Assembly (NCBI GenBank): GCA_023228765.1
Contig: JALOAM010000024.1
Coordinates: 1 to 26,452, forward strand
DNA from: Dehalococcoidia bacterium
GTDB taxonomy: Bacteria > Chloroflexota > Dehalococcoidia > UBA2979
Length of the DNA: 26,452 nt
Direction: 5' to 3'
In this document: positions 1-9,298 of the stretch, piece after piece
Layout: the number at the start of each line of letters is the position of its first letter
Numbering within the stretch: the first letter of the stretch is position 1
Translations under genes and position numbers: made by a program
Notes under the pieces: generated by a model
Seen by the model: the letters and a program-made list of their open reading frames with translations, nothing else
Databases searched by the model: none
Told to the model about the DNA's origin: nothing

Positions 1-2
1 AG

Positions 3-236
3 GACTTCGCCCTCGTTGTGGTCACGCAGGACGAGGTCGCGTGGCGCGACGCCACCGAGCCGGTGCAGGAGGACGACATCGAGGTCGTGGGCCTGATCGA
101 GGGGATCCCCGCCCACGGTGCCCGCGCGGTGACGTGGCCGCTGGAGGAGGGCCGCTACGTGATGATCTCGAACACCCCGGGCGACAACCTCCGCGCGTCG
201 CTGTTCGAGCTCACCGTCCAGCCCGTCGCAGGCTAG
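3..236 (+). CDS. C-terminal part of a cupredoxin-like protein (5' end outside window)
   Basis: The reading frame is open from the left edge to a TAG at 234-236, so the gene begins outside the window; 77 residues are visible. The last 40 residues have the layout of a cupredoxin C-terminus: a strand, the EEGRYVMISNTPGD stretch where plastocyanin-like proteins carry a Cys-Pro-Gly-His copper site, and a final strand (LFELTVQP). The Cys, His and Met copper ligands are not at their expected places (Ser/Asn, Asp and Ser stand there), so if the fold is right this copy probably does not bind type 1 copper. No membrane segment is visible. The end is tail to tail with the HxlR gene, 4 bases apart. The fold assignment is inference from pattern; a plain hypothetical protein is the fallback. 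Confidence 0.5.
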   Translation, partial: DFALVVVTQDEVAWRDATEPVQEDDIEVVGLIEGIPAHGARAVTWPLEEGRYVMISNTPGDNLRASLFELTVQPVAG

Positions 237-240
237 CGCG

Positions 241-735
241 TCAGGAGGAGCGCCGCTCCCTCAGCCATTCCGGCAACGCCGAGGTGGTCCCGGCGCCGGG
301 CCCTTCCGCGACCGTGATCTCCCGTTGTCGCAGCGCCTCGCCGCACTCGGAGCAGATGAGTTCGGCGTGGGCGATGTTGCCGCAGGTGCGGTGGACGAGC
401 TCGACGGGCGAGCCCTCTGGCGCGGCCCAGCGGTCGCCCCACTGCCGCATCATCTCCATCACGCGCCACAGGTCCGCGCCCTTCTCGGTCAGGCGGTAGT
501 CGTACCTCGGCGGGTTGTCCTGGTACGCCTCCCGCGTGACGATGCCCTGCTCCTCCAGCCGCGCGAGACGTTCCGTGAGCACATTGCGGGAGATGCCGAG
601 GCGGGACTGGAAGTCGTCAAACCGCGACACGCCGAACATCAGGTCGCGGATGATGAGCGGCGTCCACCACTCGCCGATGACCTCCAGGGTCTGGGCCACA
701 CTGCAGTTCATGTCGGTAAAGCTGGCTCGCCTCAT
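241..735 (-). CDS. HxlR-family winged-helix transcriptional regulator
   Basis: This 164-residue protein has the HxlR signature: Cys11 near the N-terminus (NCSVAQTLEVIGEWW), then the winged helix (residues about 15-100) with ISRNVLTERLARLEEQGIV and PPRYDYRLTEKG. HxlR proteins bind DNA as dimers and often sense electrophiles or redox state, sometimes through the N-terminal Cys. The C-terminal extension holds HRTC (Cys118) and ICSECG (Cys128, Cys131), which could bind a metal. I chose the ATG at 735 because it gives the normal family N-terminus; a GTG at 813 would add 26 residues overlapping the promoter region. The gene is divergent from the thiolase at 937, and a palindrome lies 14 bases upstream of its start, so autoregulation and control of the thiolase are both plausible. 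The target is not visible. Confidence 0.9.
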   Translation of the reverse strand: MRRASFTDMNCSVAQTLEVIGEWWTPLIIRDLMFGVSRFDDFQSRLGISRNVLTERLARLEEQGIVTREAYQDNPPRYDYRLTEKGADLWRVMEMMRQWGDRWAAPEGSPVELVHRTCGNIAHAELICSECGEALRQREITVAEGPGAGTTSALPEWLRERRSS

Positions 736-748
736 GTGGCGATAGTAG

Positions 749-769
749 TGAGTTGCTTGATAGAACTCA
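749..769. promoter_or_regulatory. Inverted repeat upstream of the HxlR gene, candidate operator
   Basis: Perfect 6-base arms TGAGTT and AACTCA are separated by 9 bases, 14 bases upstream of the HxlR start codon. The size suits a winged-helix dimer site. Role as an HxlR operator is inference from position and symmetry. Confidence 0.45.
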
Positions 770-841
770 ACGAGCGTAGAGTGTGCTCGCCACGAGTTCG
801 CACCAGTGGTCAACCGTCCCGTTTCGACGGGGCAAGACCCG

Positions 842-855
842 GCGAGTACACTCGC
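842..855. promoter_or_regulatory. Short inverted repeat in the HxlR-thiolase intergenic region
   Basis: The arms GCGAGT and ACTCGC flank a 2-base centre, between the divergent HxlR and thiolase genes. It could be an operator for the thiolase. It is short enough to occur by chance, and I see no convincing promoter boxes next to it. Confidence 0.25.
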
Positions 856-936
856 GGTCAGTCACCATCCGTCCGTTATTGAGCCTGTCGGGGGGCGGCG
901 CGGACGAAGGCCAGGGAAATAGGTGGGGGGCACCAG

Positions 937-2112
937 ATGGAAGACGTCGTCATCGTCAGCGGCGCGCGTACCGCGATCGGCACGCTGGGCGGAGCGCTCA
1001 GCGAGACGCCCGCGTCAGACCTCGGCGCGCACGTGATCCGCGAGGCCGTGAGCCGCGCCGGCCTGCAACCAGAGCAGGTGGAGCAGGTGATCCTGGGCTG
1101 TGTCGGCCAGGTCGCGGAGGACGGGTACATCGCCCGCCACGCCTCGATCAAGGCCGGCATGCCGATCGGGACGCCCGCCGTCACCGTGAACCGCATCTGC
1201 GGTTCCGGCCTGGAGGCGATCAACACCGCCGCGCGCTGGATCCAGACGGGCGATGCGGAGATCGTCGTCGCGGGTGGCGCCGAGAACATGAGCATGATGC
1301 CGTACTACGTGCGCAAGGCGCGCTTCGGCTACAAGTACGGCGACGGCACCCTGGAAGACGGCACGCAGGACCTGGTGACCGACCCCTTCGAGGACTACCC
1401 GATGGGCATCACCGCGGAGAACCTCGCCGCCCAGTTCGAGGTCTCGCGCGACCTGCAGGACGAGTACGCCCTCCGCTCGCAGGAGCGCGCCGCGGCCGCG
1501 ATCGCGGCCGGCTACTTCAACGAGCAGATCGTCCCGATCGAGGCGAAGAAGGGCCGTAACACCGTCACCTTCGAGGTGGACGAGCACCCGCGCGCGACCT
1601 CCATGGAGGCGCTCGGCAAGCTGCGCCCCGCGTTCAAGAGTGACGGCTCCGTGACCGCCGGCAACGCCTCCGGCATCAACGACGGTGCCGCCGCCGTGGT
1701 GGTGATGTCCGCGAGCAAGGCCGCCGAGCTCGGCATCAAGCCGCGCATGCGCCTCGTCGCCCGCGCCGAGGCCGGCGTTGACTGGAAGATCATGGGCTCC
1801 GGCCCGATCCCGGCGATCCAGAACGTGATGAAGAAGGCGAACCTGAACGTCCAGGACATGGACGTCATCGAGCTGAACGAGGCGTTCGCCGCCGTCGCCG
1901 CGGCCTGCTCGGTCGCCCTCGACCTGCCGCAGGACAAGACCAACCCGAACGGCGGCGCGGTCGCCCTCGGCCACCCGGTCGGCGCGACGGGCACGATCCT
2001 CGCCGTGAAGACGATGTACGAACTGGAGCGCACCGGCGGCCGCTACGGCCTCGTGTCGCTCTGCATCGGTGGCGGCCAGGGCATCGCCTCGATCTTCGAG
2101 CGCGTCTCCTAG
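937..2112 (+). CDS. Acetyl-CoA acetyltransferase (thiolase)
   Basis: A full-length thiolase of 391 residues, the usual family size. It joins two acetyl-CoA to acetoacetyl-CoA, or cleaves 3-ketoacyl-CoA in the reverse direction, in the cytoplasm. The nucleophile Cys88 lies in NRICGSGLEAI, His346 in GGAVALGHPVGATG, and the second catalytic Cys376 in SLCIGGGQG; the NEAFAA block is also present. All catalytic residues are intact. The ATG at 937 is preceded by a G-rich stretch (GGTGGGGGG) that can serve as ribosome binding site. It stands alone between the divergent HxlR gene and a strong terminator. Whether it is biosynthetic (AtoB/PhaA) or degradative (FadA) cannot be told here, since no partner genes (hydroxyacyl-CoA dehydrogenase, PHA synthase) lie nearby. 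Confidence 0.95.
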   Translation: MEDVVIVSGARTAIGTLGGALSETPASDLGAHVIREAVSRAGLQPEQVEQVILGCVGQVAEDGYIARHASIKAGMPIGTPAVTVNRICGSGLEAINTAARWIQTGDAEIVVAGGAENMSMMPYYVRKARFGYKYGDGTLEDGTQDLVTDPFEDYPMGITAENLAAQFEVSRDLQDEYALRSQERAAAAIAAGYFNEQIVPIEAKKGRNTVTFEVDEHPRATSMEALGKLRPAFKSDGSVTAGNASGINDGAAAVVVMSASKAAELGIKPRMRLVARAEAGVDWKIMGSGPIPAIQNVMKKANLNVQDMDVIELNEAFAAVAAACSVALDLPQDKTNPNGGAVALGHPVGATGTILAVKTMYELERTGGRYGLVSLCIGGGQGIASIFERVS

Positions 2113-2134
2113 CCCTCTCGGCTCCCGCGCCTAC

Positions 2135-2163
2135 GAAGAGCCCGGCCGCAAGGCGGGCTCTTC
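2135..2163. terminator. Bidirectional hairpin terminator between thiolase and terC
   Basis: A perfect 10-base-pair stem, GAAGAGCCCG with CGGGCTCTTC, closes a 9-base loop. It lies 22 bases after the thiolase stop and between two convergent genes, so it can serve both. Only a short T-run follows on either strand. Confidence 0.75.
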
Positions 2164-2215
2164 TGCGTCCGCGTGGGGCGGACGCCCTCGACTCCTCGAG
2201 ACGCACGTGGAGGGG

Positions 2216-3217
2216 TTACGTGCGCTGTTCGAGGCGGTCCGGGATGCCGTCGTCGTCGAGGTCCTCGAACGGTCCGCCGTCGACGGGGACGGCCTCCTGG
2301 ATCTCGAGCGGCGGGTGCTTCATGCGGAGCGAGAGGAGCACGGCGACGGTGAGGATGCTCGCGACCACGCCGAGGCTGACGAACGGCGGCATGTGGTACA
2401 CGTCCGCGAGGATCATCTTCGTGCCCACGAACAGCAGGATCGTGGCGAGCGCCGGCTTCAGTAGCGGCAGATCGTTCAAGTACCCGGCCAGCAGGAAGAA
2501 CAGCGCCCGCAGCCCGAGGATGGCGAAGACGTTCGAGGTGTAGACGATGAACGGGTCGTCCGTCACCGCGAAGATCGCGGGGATCGAGTCCACCGCGAAC
2601 ACGAGGTCCGTGCTCTCCACCACGATCAGCACCAGGGCGAGCGGCGTCAGGTAGAGCAGCCCGTTCTCGCGGACGAAGAAGCTCTGTCCTCGGTAGTCGC
2701 TCGTCGTTCGGAACCGCCGCGCGGCCAGCTTCACGAGTGGGTTCTCGGCGACGTCCGGGTGGTCGTCCCGCGAGAGGAAGAGCCGGATGCCCGTGAATAT
2801 CAGCAGTCCACCGAAGACGTAGATGATCCAGTCGAAGTTGTGCAGCAACGCCGCGCCGATGCCGATCATGATGCCGCGCATGACCAGCGCGCCCATCACA
2901 CCCCAGAACAGCACCCGGTGCTGATACGCGGCGGGCACCTTAAAGGCTGCGAAGATGATCAGGAAGATGAAGACGTTGTCGACGCTGAGCGACTTCTCGA
3001 TCAGGTACCCGGTCGTCCACTCGAGCCCGGACTCGGCGCCCATCCGCCAGTAGACGCCGGCGTTGAACAGCAACGCCAGCCCGATCCAGAACACGCTCCA
3101 TCCGGCGGCCTCGCGTCGCGAGACCTCGTGGGCGTCACGGTGGAACACACCCAGGTCCAGCGCGAGCATCCCGAGGACGAACGCGGTGAACAACACCCAT
3201 GGCAACAGATCGGTCAC
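2216..3217 (-). CDS. TerC/Alx-family integral membrane protein, probable Mn2+ exporter
   Basis: A 333-residue polytopic membrane protein with about nine hydrophobic segments and the TerC family acidic motifs: EKSLSVDNVF (Asp80) and VVESTDLVFAVDSIPA (Glu201, Asp204, Asp210), which lie inside membrane helices. Family members Alx and TerC are linked to Mn2+ efflux and to metal loading of exported enzymes. The yybP-ykoY manganese riboswitch directly upstream strongly supports a Mn2+ role. I chose the GTG at 3217 because AAGGGTGGG lies just ahead of it; a GTG at 3250 would add 11 residues. The C-terminus after the last helix is acidic and carries DLDDDGIPD, which resembles a Ca2+-binding thrombospondin-type-3 or EF-hand loop and is not a usual TerC feature. 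Convergent with the thiolase. Confidence 0.92.
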   Translation of the reverse strand: MTDLLPWVLFTAFVLGMLALDLGVFHRDAHEVSRREAAGWSVFWIGLALLFNAGVYWRMGAESGLEWTTGYLIEKSLSVDNVFIFLIIFAAFKVPAAYQHRVLFWGVMGALVMRGIMIGIGAALLHNFDWIIYVFGGLLIFTGIRLFLSRDDHPDVAENPLVKLAARRFRTTSDYRGQSFFVRENGLLYLTPLALVLIVVESTDLVFAVDSIPAIFAVTDDPFIVYTSNVFAILGLRALFFLLAGYLNDLPLLKPALATILLFVGTKMILADVYHMPPFVSLGVVASILTVAVLLSLRMKHPPLEIQEAVPVDGGPFEDLDDDGIPDRLEQRT

Positions 3218-3259
3218 AGACCCACCCTTCACGAGGTGCCTGAATGGCACGCGCGACTA

Positions 3260-3373
3260 GGCAGGTCTCACGCGGAGCCGGAAGGCTCCGTGGAGCGCCG
3301 AGGGTGGACACACCCCGTGATGACGACGCTTCCCCCTCCTGCCTGCAACGGCGGAGGGTGTTACTCCCCTGAC
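3260..3373 (-). ncRNA. yybP-ykoY manganese riboswitch
   Basis: Reading the minus strand from 3373, all landmarks of the family appear in order. GGGGAGTA (3369-3362) follows the P1 5' strand CAGG. P2 is CCCTCC/GGAGGG. P3 is GCGTC/GGCGC, followed by the conserved GTCATCAC internal loop; its outer arm is GGGTG/CACCC. P4 is GGAGCC-TTCC-GGCTCC. GAGACC then runs into the P1 3' strand CCTG. This matches the known Lactococcus and E. coli alx aptamers element by element. The 3' AGACC can pair with GGTCT between the Shine-Dalgarno sequence and the terC start, so Mn2+ binding would free the ribosome site (inferred mechanism). Confidence 0.92.
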
Positions 3374-3452
3374 GTATCCAACGTAGCAGGCACCGTTCAT
3401 AGCCGACAACGGCTAGGCCCGCGAAAGTGGCCCGAGGACTCATCGCGCGCTT

Positions 3453-3481
3453 GCATTTTGCTGCGGATAGCAGCAAAGTGC
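3453..3481. promoter_or_regulatory. Palindromic operator of the vapBC pair
   Basis: Twelve-base arms GCATTTTGCTGC and GCAGCAAAGTGC around a 5-base centre GGATA, with a single T-G mismatch. The palindrome ends 4 bases before the antitoxin ATG. Toxin-antitoxin operons are typically repressed by their own RHH antitoxin bound at such a site. No Shine-Dalgarno sequence fits in the remaining space, so the transcript may be leaderless. Confidence 0.7.
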
Positions 3482-3485
3482 TTAC

Positions 3486-3776
3486 ATGACCAGTTCTACT
3501 AGACGAGCGTCTCGGACTGAGGAAGCAACGTCGGATGCCCTCACGACGTCAGTAACGGTCCGCGATGTGCCGAAGGATGTCCGTGACGAGCTCGCGGCAC
3601 GGGCCGCCCGCTCCGGGAAGTCCCTCCAGGGCTATCTGCGCGAGCAGTTGATCGAGCTCGCCGAGCGGACCGATATGGCGGCTCTGATGGCCCAGATCGA
3701 GGAACGGAAGCGCCGCACTCAGACCCGGCTCTCCGCAGAAGAGATCCTGGCCCATATTCACGCCGACCGTACGTGA
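3486..3776 (+). CDS. vapB: VapB/FitA-type ribbon-helix-helix antitoxin
   Basis: A 96-residue protein. Residues about 20-60 form a ribbon-helix-helix: a strand (TTSVTVRDVP), then two helices (DVRDELAARAARSGK, SLQGYLREQLIELA). This is the FitA/VapB2-like layout. The C-terminal 35 residues are charged, as expected for the part that wraps the toxin. It overlaps the toxin gene by 4 bases (GTGA), so the two are translationally coupled. The ATG at 3486 is directly downstream of the palindromic operator and is the only Met in a sensible place. Together the pair acts in growth control or plasmid/genome stabilisation; the RNA target is unknown. Base composition is somewhat lower in G+C than the flanks, consistent with transfer. 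Confidence 0.88.
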   Translation: MTSSTRRASRTEEATSDALTTSVTVRDVPKDVRDELAARAARSGKSLQGYLREQLIELAERTDMAALMAQIEERKRRTQTRLSAEEILAHIHADRT

Positions 3777-4171
3777 CCATCGTTGTCGATGCCTCGGTGC
3801 TGGTGGCCGCATTGATCGACAGCACCGCGACGGGAGCCTGGGCGACTGCTCTCCTGCGGTCTGACAGCCTGGCCGCTCCTGGACACGTGCACGCCGAGGC
3901 AGCCAACGTACTTCGTCGGTCAGCGCTCGCCAGCCAGATCTCCCACGACATCGCGTCGTGGGCGCACGCGGACCTCACAAAGCTTCGGCTCGATCTGACC
4001 CACTACGAACCGCTGTCGGCCCGCATCTGGGAGCTCCGGAGCAGCGTCACGGTCTATGACGCCTGGTACGTCGCCCTCGCGGAAGCCCTCGATGTCCCGC
4101 TCGCCACGCTCGACCGACGCCTTGCGAACGCGCCCGGGCCGCGCTGTACGTTCCTGACGCCCGAGGACTAG
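3773..4171 (+). CDS. vapC: VapC-type PIN-domain ribonuclease toxin
   Basis: A 132-residue PIN-domain protein. The four acidic residues that hold the catalytic Mg2+/Mn2+ are present: Asp6 (VVDASVLV), Glu42 (HAEAANVLRR), Asp96 (VYDAWYVALAEAL) and Asp114 (ATLDRRLA). PIN toxins cut specific tRNAs or rRNA until neutralised by their VapB. The GTG start overlaps the antitoxin stop (GTGA at 3773-3776). The toxin looks intact. The gene ends 3 bases from the convergent kinase-like gene, with no terminator between them. Confidence 0.93.
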   Translation: MTIVVDASVLVAALIDSTATGAWATALLRSDSLAAPGHVHAEAANVLRRSALASQISHDIASWAHADLTKLRLDLTHYEPLSARIWELRSSVTVYDAWYVALAEALDVPLATLDRRLANAPGPRCTFLTPED

Positions 4172-4174
4172 CCG

Positions 4175-4716
4175 CTACACCCGCCGGACGAGGGCCTCCT
4201 CGGCCCGTTCGAGGATGGCGTCCACCGTCTGCTCCACCGTGAGGGTCGAGGTGTCGAGCCAGAGGCCCGTGCCGGAGAGCTCCGTCCTCAGGGTTTCGTC
4301 GAGCGGGGACCAGGTACTGCCGGTCTTGCCGCCTCGGGCGGCGTCGCGCTGGGCGACGATGTCGAGGGACGGGGTGAGGGCCACGACGCGGAGCGCGCCA
4401 CCCGCGAGGTAGTTCATGTACGCCTCGAGGTGGGAGCGGGTGACGACGACGAAGTCGAGGATCGGCGTGAAGCCGGCCTCCGCGTACGAGCGGGCGAGCA
4501 GGCACTGGTTGCGGATCACCAGCTCGTACTGGCGCTCCGTCTCGCCCTCCAGTGTGGTCGCGGAGGGTGTCTCACGGCCCGCGACGATCTGCTGCCACAG
4601 CTGTTCGCCCTCGATATGGGCGGACCGCTCCAGGCGGGCGGCGAGCGCGCGGGCGACGGTGGTCTTGCCGGCTGCGGGGATGCCCGTGATCAGCCAGATC
4701 TCCGGGCGGCGGAAGT

Positions 4717-4720
<4 letters not shown>
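4175..4720 (-). CDS. P-loop NTPase, AAA/nucleoside-kinase-like
   Basis: A 181-residue protein of the small P-loop kinase type (zeta-toxin, chloramphenicol phosphotransferase and related AAA_33 proteins). The Walker A motif is GIPAAGKTT (residues 13-21), followed by a helix. A hydrophobic strand ending in Asp (FTPILDFVV) may be the Walker B equivalent, and R-rich QRDAARGGK could be the lid. The substrate is not identifiable. The GTG start at 4720 overlaps the secA stop (GTGA), so translation is probably coupled to secA; this does not prove a role in secretion. A phosphotransferase acting on a small molecule is the best guess. Confidence 0.75.
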
Positions 4721-7350
<2,630 letters not shown>

Positions 7351-7444
7351 GGGGCTACATCCTCCGGCCTCCGAGGGTAACGCGATCCGCCTGTGCGGGA
7401 ATCCCGAAGGCGGGGAGATGTGTGAGCGGAGTGTGAGGCGCGGG

Positions 7445-7978
7445 CTAACCGGGGCTGGCACCCTTCGCCTCGCACGCCACCGCCACGCTGGGCAGATGTG
7501 ACTCGCCCGTACACTCGCCCATGATGAACGTCATGACGCCGACGCTTTCGACGTTCCCCGGGAAGCGCACTCGTGTGAGCTGGTTGCCGTTGCGGCCCGG
7601 CGCGGCCTGGCTGAACACGATCGTTCCCTCGTCGTTCAGCACGATCGGGAACCCACCGCTCTGCGGCCAGTAGCCGTCGAAGAGCATCTGGAGGTGGCCG
7701 AACGACGAGTCCGTCGACGCCGACAGCACGAGCGACGGTTCGCCGGTGACGACGTGCTCGGGTCGGATAGGAAACTCGGTCCAACCGTCCGGCCCCGCGC
7801 CCGCGTCGCTGTCGCCGTAGGCGGCCGAGACATCGATGCGGAAGATGATCTGGTCGTCTTGCGCCTCTGCCAGTCTGTCGAAGTCGGGCTCGTCATCGAG
7901 CAACGCAAAGGTGACGGCCCCGACGATGATCGCGAGGAGCACTGCTCCGATCCCGATCTCCGACGGAGTTACCCGCAT
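7445..7978 (-). CDS. Hypothetical membrane-anchored protein
   Basis: I do not recognise this 177-residue protein. One membrane segment lies near the N-terminus (IGIGAVLLAIIVGAVTFALL, about residues 8-27) with a short cytoplasmic head, so the rest should face outside. The outer part is mostly beta-prone with acidic patches; the only two Cys (GECTGES and VACEAK) are near the C-terminus and could form a disulfide. The ATG at 7978 has a strong Shine-Dalgarno sequence, AGGAG 5 bases upstream. It sits between prs and secA on the same strand, with 94 bases to secA. A near-perfect palindrome immediately precedes its ribosome site. No function is claimed. Confidence 0.75.
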   Translation of the reverse strand: MRVTPSEIGIGAVLLAIIVGAVTFALLDDEPDFDRLAEAQDDQIIFRIDVSAAYGDSDAGAGPDGWTEFPIRPEHVVTGEPSLVLSASTDSSFGHLQMLFDGYWPQSGGFPIVLNDEGTIVFSQAAPGRNGNQLTRVRFPGNVESVGVMTFIMGECTGESHLPSVAVACEAKGASPG

Positions 7979-7988
7979 CAACGCTCCT

Positions 7989-8008
7989 GTACTGTCCTCG
8001 GACAGTAC
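7989..8008. promoter_or_regulatory. Perfect 9+9 palindrome before the anchored hypothetical gene
   Basis: The arms GTACTGTCC and GGACAGTAC flank a 2-base centre and extend by CC/GG after one mismatch. It overlaps the edge of the Shine-Dalgarno sequence of the gene starting at 7978. It has the form of a repressor operator. As RNA it would be a tight hairpin next to the ribosome site. Confidence 0.5.
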
Positions 8009-8043
8009 GGGCACTAGTCAAGCCGCCTGAAGCAGGCCCGACG

Positions 8044-9003
8044 TTACCGGAACAACGCTCCCACGGAGCCGCCGGTGTGGATGCGGTGGATCGCATCGCC
8101 GAACATCGGGGCGACGGAGAGGACGGTGGACTTCACCGACTTGAACTCGCCATGCACCAGCGGCAGCGAGTCCGTGAACACGATCTCGTCGAGGTCGGCC
8201 GAGTCCAGGACCTGGAACGCCCTCGGCGCCAGCACGGGGTGCACGCACGCGACGCGCACGGAGTTCGCCCCTCGCGCACGGAGCAGGCGCACCGCCGAGG
8301 CCACCGTGCCGCCGGTGAGGATCTCGTCGTCGACGATGAGGCAGTCCTTGCCGGATGCCTCGCCGATCAGCGTCATCGCCTCGGCGGCCTCTTTGTTGCC
8401 GTCGCGCTTCTTGTCCACGATCGCGATGTCCGCGCCGATGCGCTCGGCGAGGTCGCGGGCGAGCTTGGCCCGCCCCACGTCGGGGGCCACTACGCACGGC
8501 GCGGCAAGGCTGAGCGACGAGAAGTAGTCCGAGATCAGTGGGAACGCCGTCAGTTCGTCCAGCGGGATGTTGAAGAACCCCTGGATCTGCCCCGCGTGCA
8601 TGTCCATGGAAAGCACTCGGTCGGCGCCCGCCACCTCCATGAAGTTCGCGACCAGGCGGGCGGTGACGGGGACGCGCGGCTGGTCCTTCTTGTCGGAGCG
8701 GCCGTAGGCGTAGTAGGGGACGACGGCGGTGATGCGGCCTGCGGAGGCGCGCTTCGCCGCGTCGATCATGATCAGCAACTCCATCAGCCGCGTGTTCACC
8801 GGCGAGACGATGGGCTGGATGATGAAGACGTCCCGCTCGCGGATGTTCTCCTCGTACTTCACGAAGACTTCTTCGTTGGAGAACTGGAACACCTGCACGT
8901 TGCCGATGGGGATCTCGAGGTGCTTACAGACCGCTTCCGCGAGCGCGCGGTGGGAGTTGCCCGTGAACACGGCGATTTCGCGGACCACGTCGGCCTCCCC
9001 CAT
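8044..9003 (-). CDS. prs: Ribose-phosphate pyrophosphokinase (PRPP synthetase)
   Basis: A 319-residue enzyme of normal family length. It transfers pyrophosphate from ATP to ribose 5-phosphate, giving PRPP for purine, pyrimidine, His, Trp and NAD synthesis. Family blocks are present: FTGNSHRALAEAV, FSNEEVFVKYEENIRERDVF, YYAYGRSDKKD, DMHAGQIQGFF, VAPDVGRAKLARDLA, the flexible-loop DKKRDGN, and the PRPP-binding loop VDDEILTGGT. The last differs from the E. coli VDDMIDTGGT at two positions but keeps the Asp-Asp and Thr-Gly-Gly-Thr. The ATG at 9003 follows GGGGAGGA with 7-base spacing. A two-unit tandem repeat with GGCGCC palindromes lies just upstream and may carry its promoter control. Confidence 0.97.
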   Translation of the reverse strand: MGEADVVREIAVFTGNSHRALAEAVCKHLEIPIGNVQVFQFSNEEVFVKYEENIRERDVFIIQPIVSPVNTRLMELLIMIDAAKRASAGRITAVVPYYAYGRSDKKDQPRVPVTARLVANFMEVAGADRVLSMDMHAGQIQGFFNIPLDELTAFPLISDYFSSLSLAAPCVVAPDVGRAKLARDLAERIGADIAIVDKKRDGNKEAAEAMTLIGEASGKDCLIVDDEILTGGTVASAVRLLRARGANSVRVACVHPVLAPRAFQVLDSADLDEIVFTDSLPLVHGEFKSVKSTVLSVAPMFGDAIHRIHTGGSVGALFR

Positions 9004-9019
9004 GTTGCGTCCTCCCCGG

Positions 9020-9057
9020 CAGGCGCCTCAACGTATCGCAGGCGCCTCGATGTGTCG
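9020..9057. repeat. Two-unit 19-base tandem repeat upstream of prs
   Basis: Units 9020-9038 and 9039-9057 differ at three positions; both contain the palindrome AGGCGCCT. The spacing of 19 bases puts the two sites about two helical turns apart, on the same face. It lies 17 bases upstream of the prs start codon and may be an operator pair. This is inference. Confidence 0.6.
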
Positions 9058-9214
9058 GAGGAGCGCTGGAACCAGCTGCGGAACACGGGTCGCCCGTCTG
9101 CCGCCCGTGAACGGGCTCGCGTGGTCAGCGGGTGACGGCGGAGCCGAATCGTAGCACCGGCTCCCCGTTGGGTCGCTCGTGTCCGGCACCCGCGGCGAGG
9201 TCCTCGACCGTGGG

Positions 9215-9246
9215 TTGCCCTCGCGTGGGGTACATCCGGCTATGCT
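9215..9246 (+). promoter_or_regulatory. Weak candidate promoter for the zinc-ribbon gene
   Basis: TATGCT (9241-9246) resembles a -10 box, and TTGCCC (9215-9220) a -35 box, but the 20-base spacer is long. It lies 53 bases upstream of the start codon. Only the -10 is persuasive. Confidence 0.3.
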
Positions 9247-9298
9247 GAATTCCCCCACCCACGAGACCCATTCTGAGCCACGAGAGCGGGGAATCCCG

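Noticed and set aside
3453..3481. Intrinsic terminator for the riboswitch region
   Set aside because: It is on the wrong side for terC (which reads the minus strand away from it), has no T-run, and directly adjoins the vapB start; an operator fits better.
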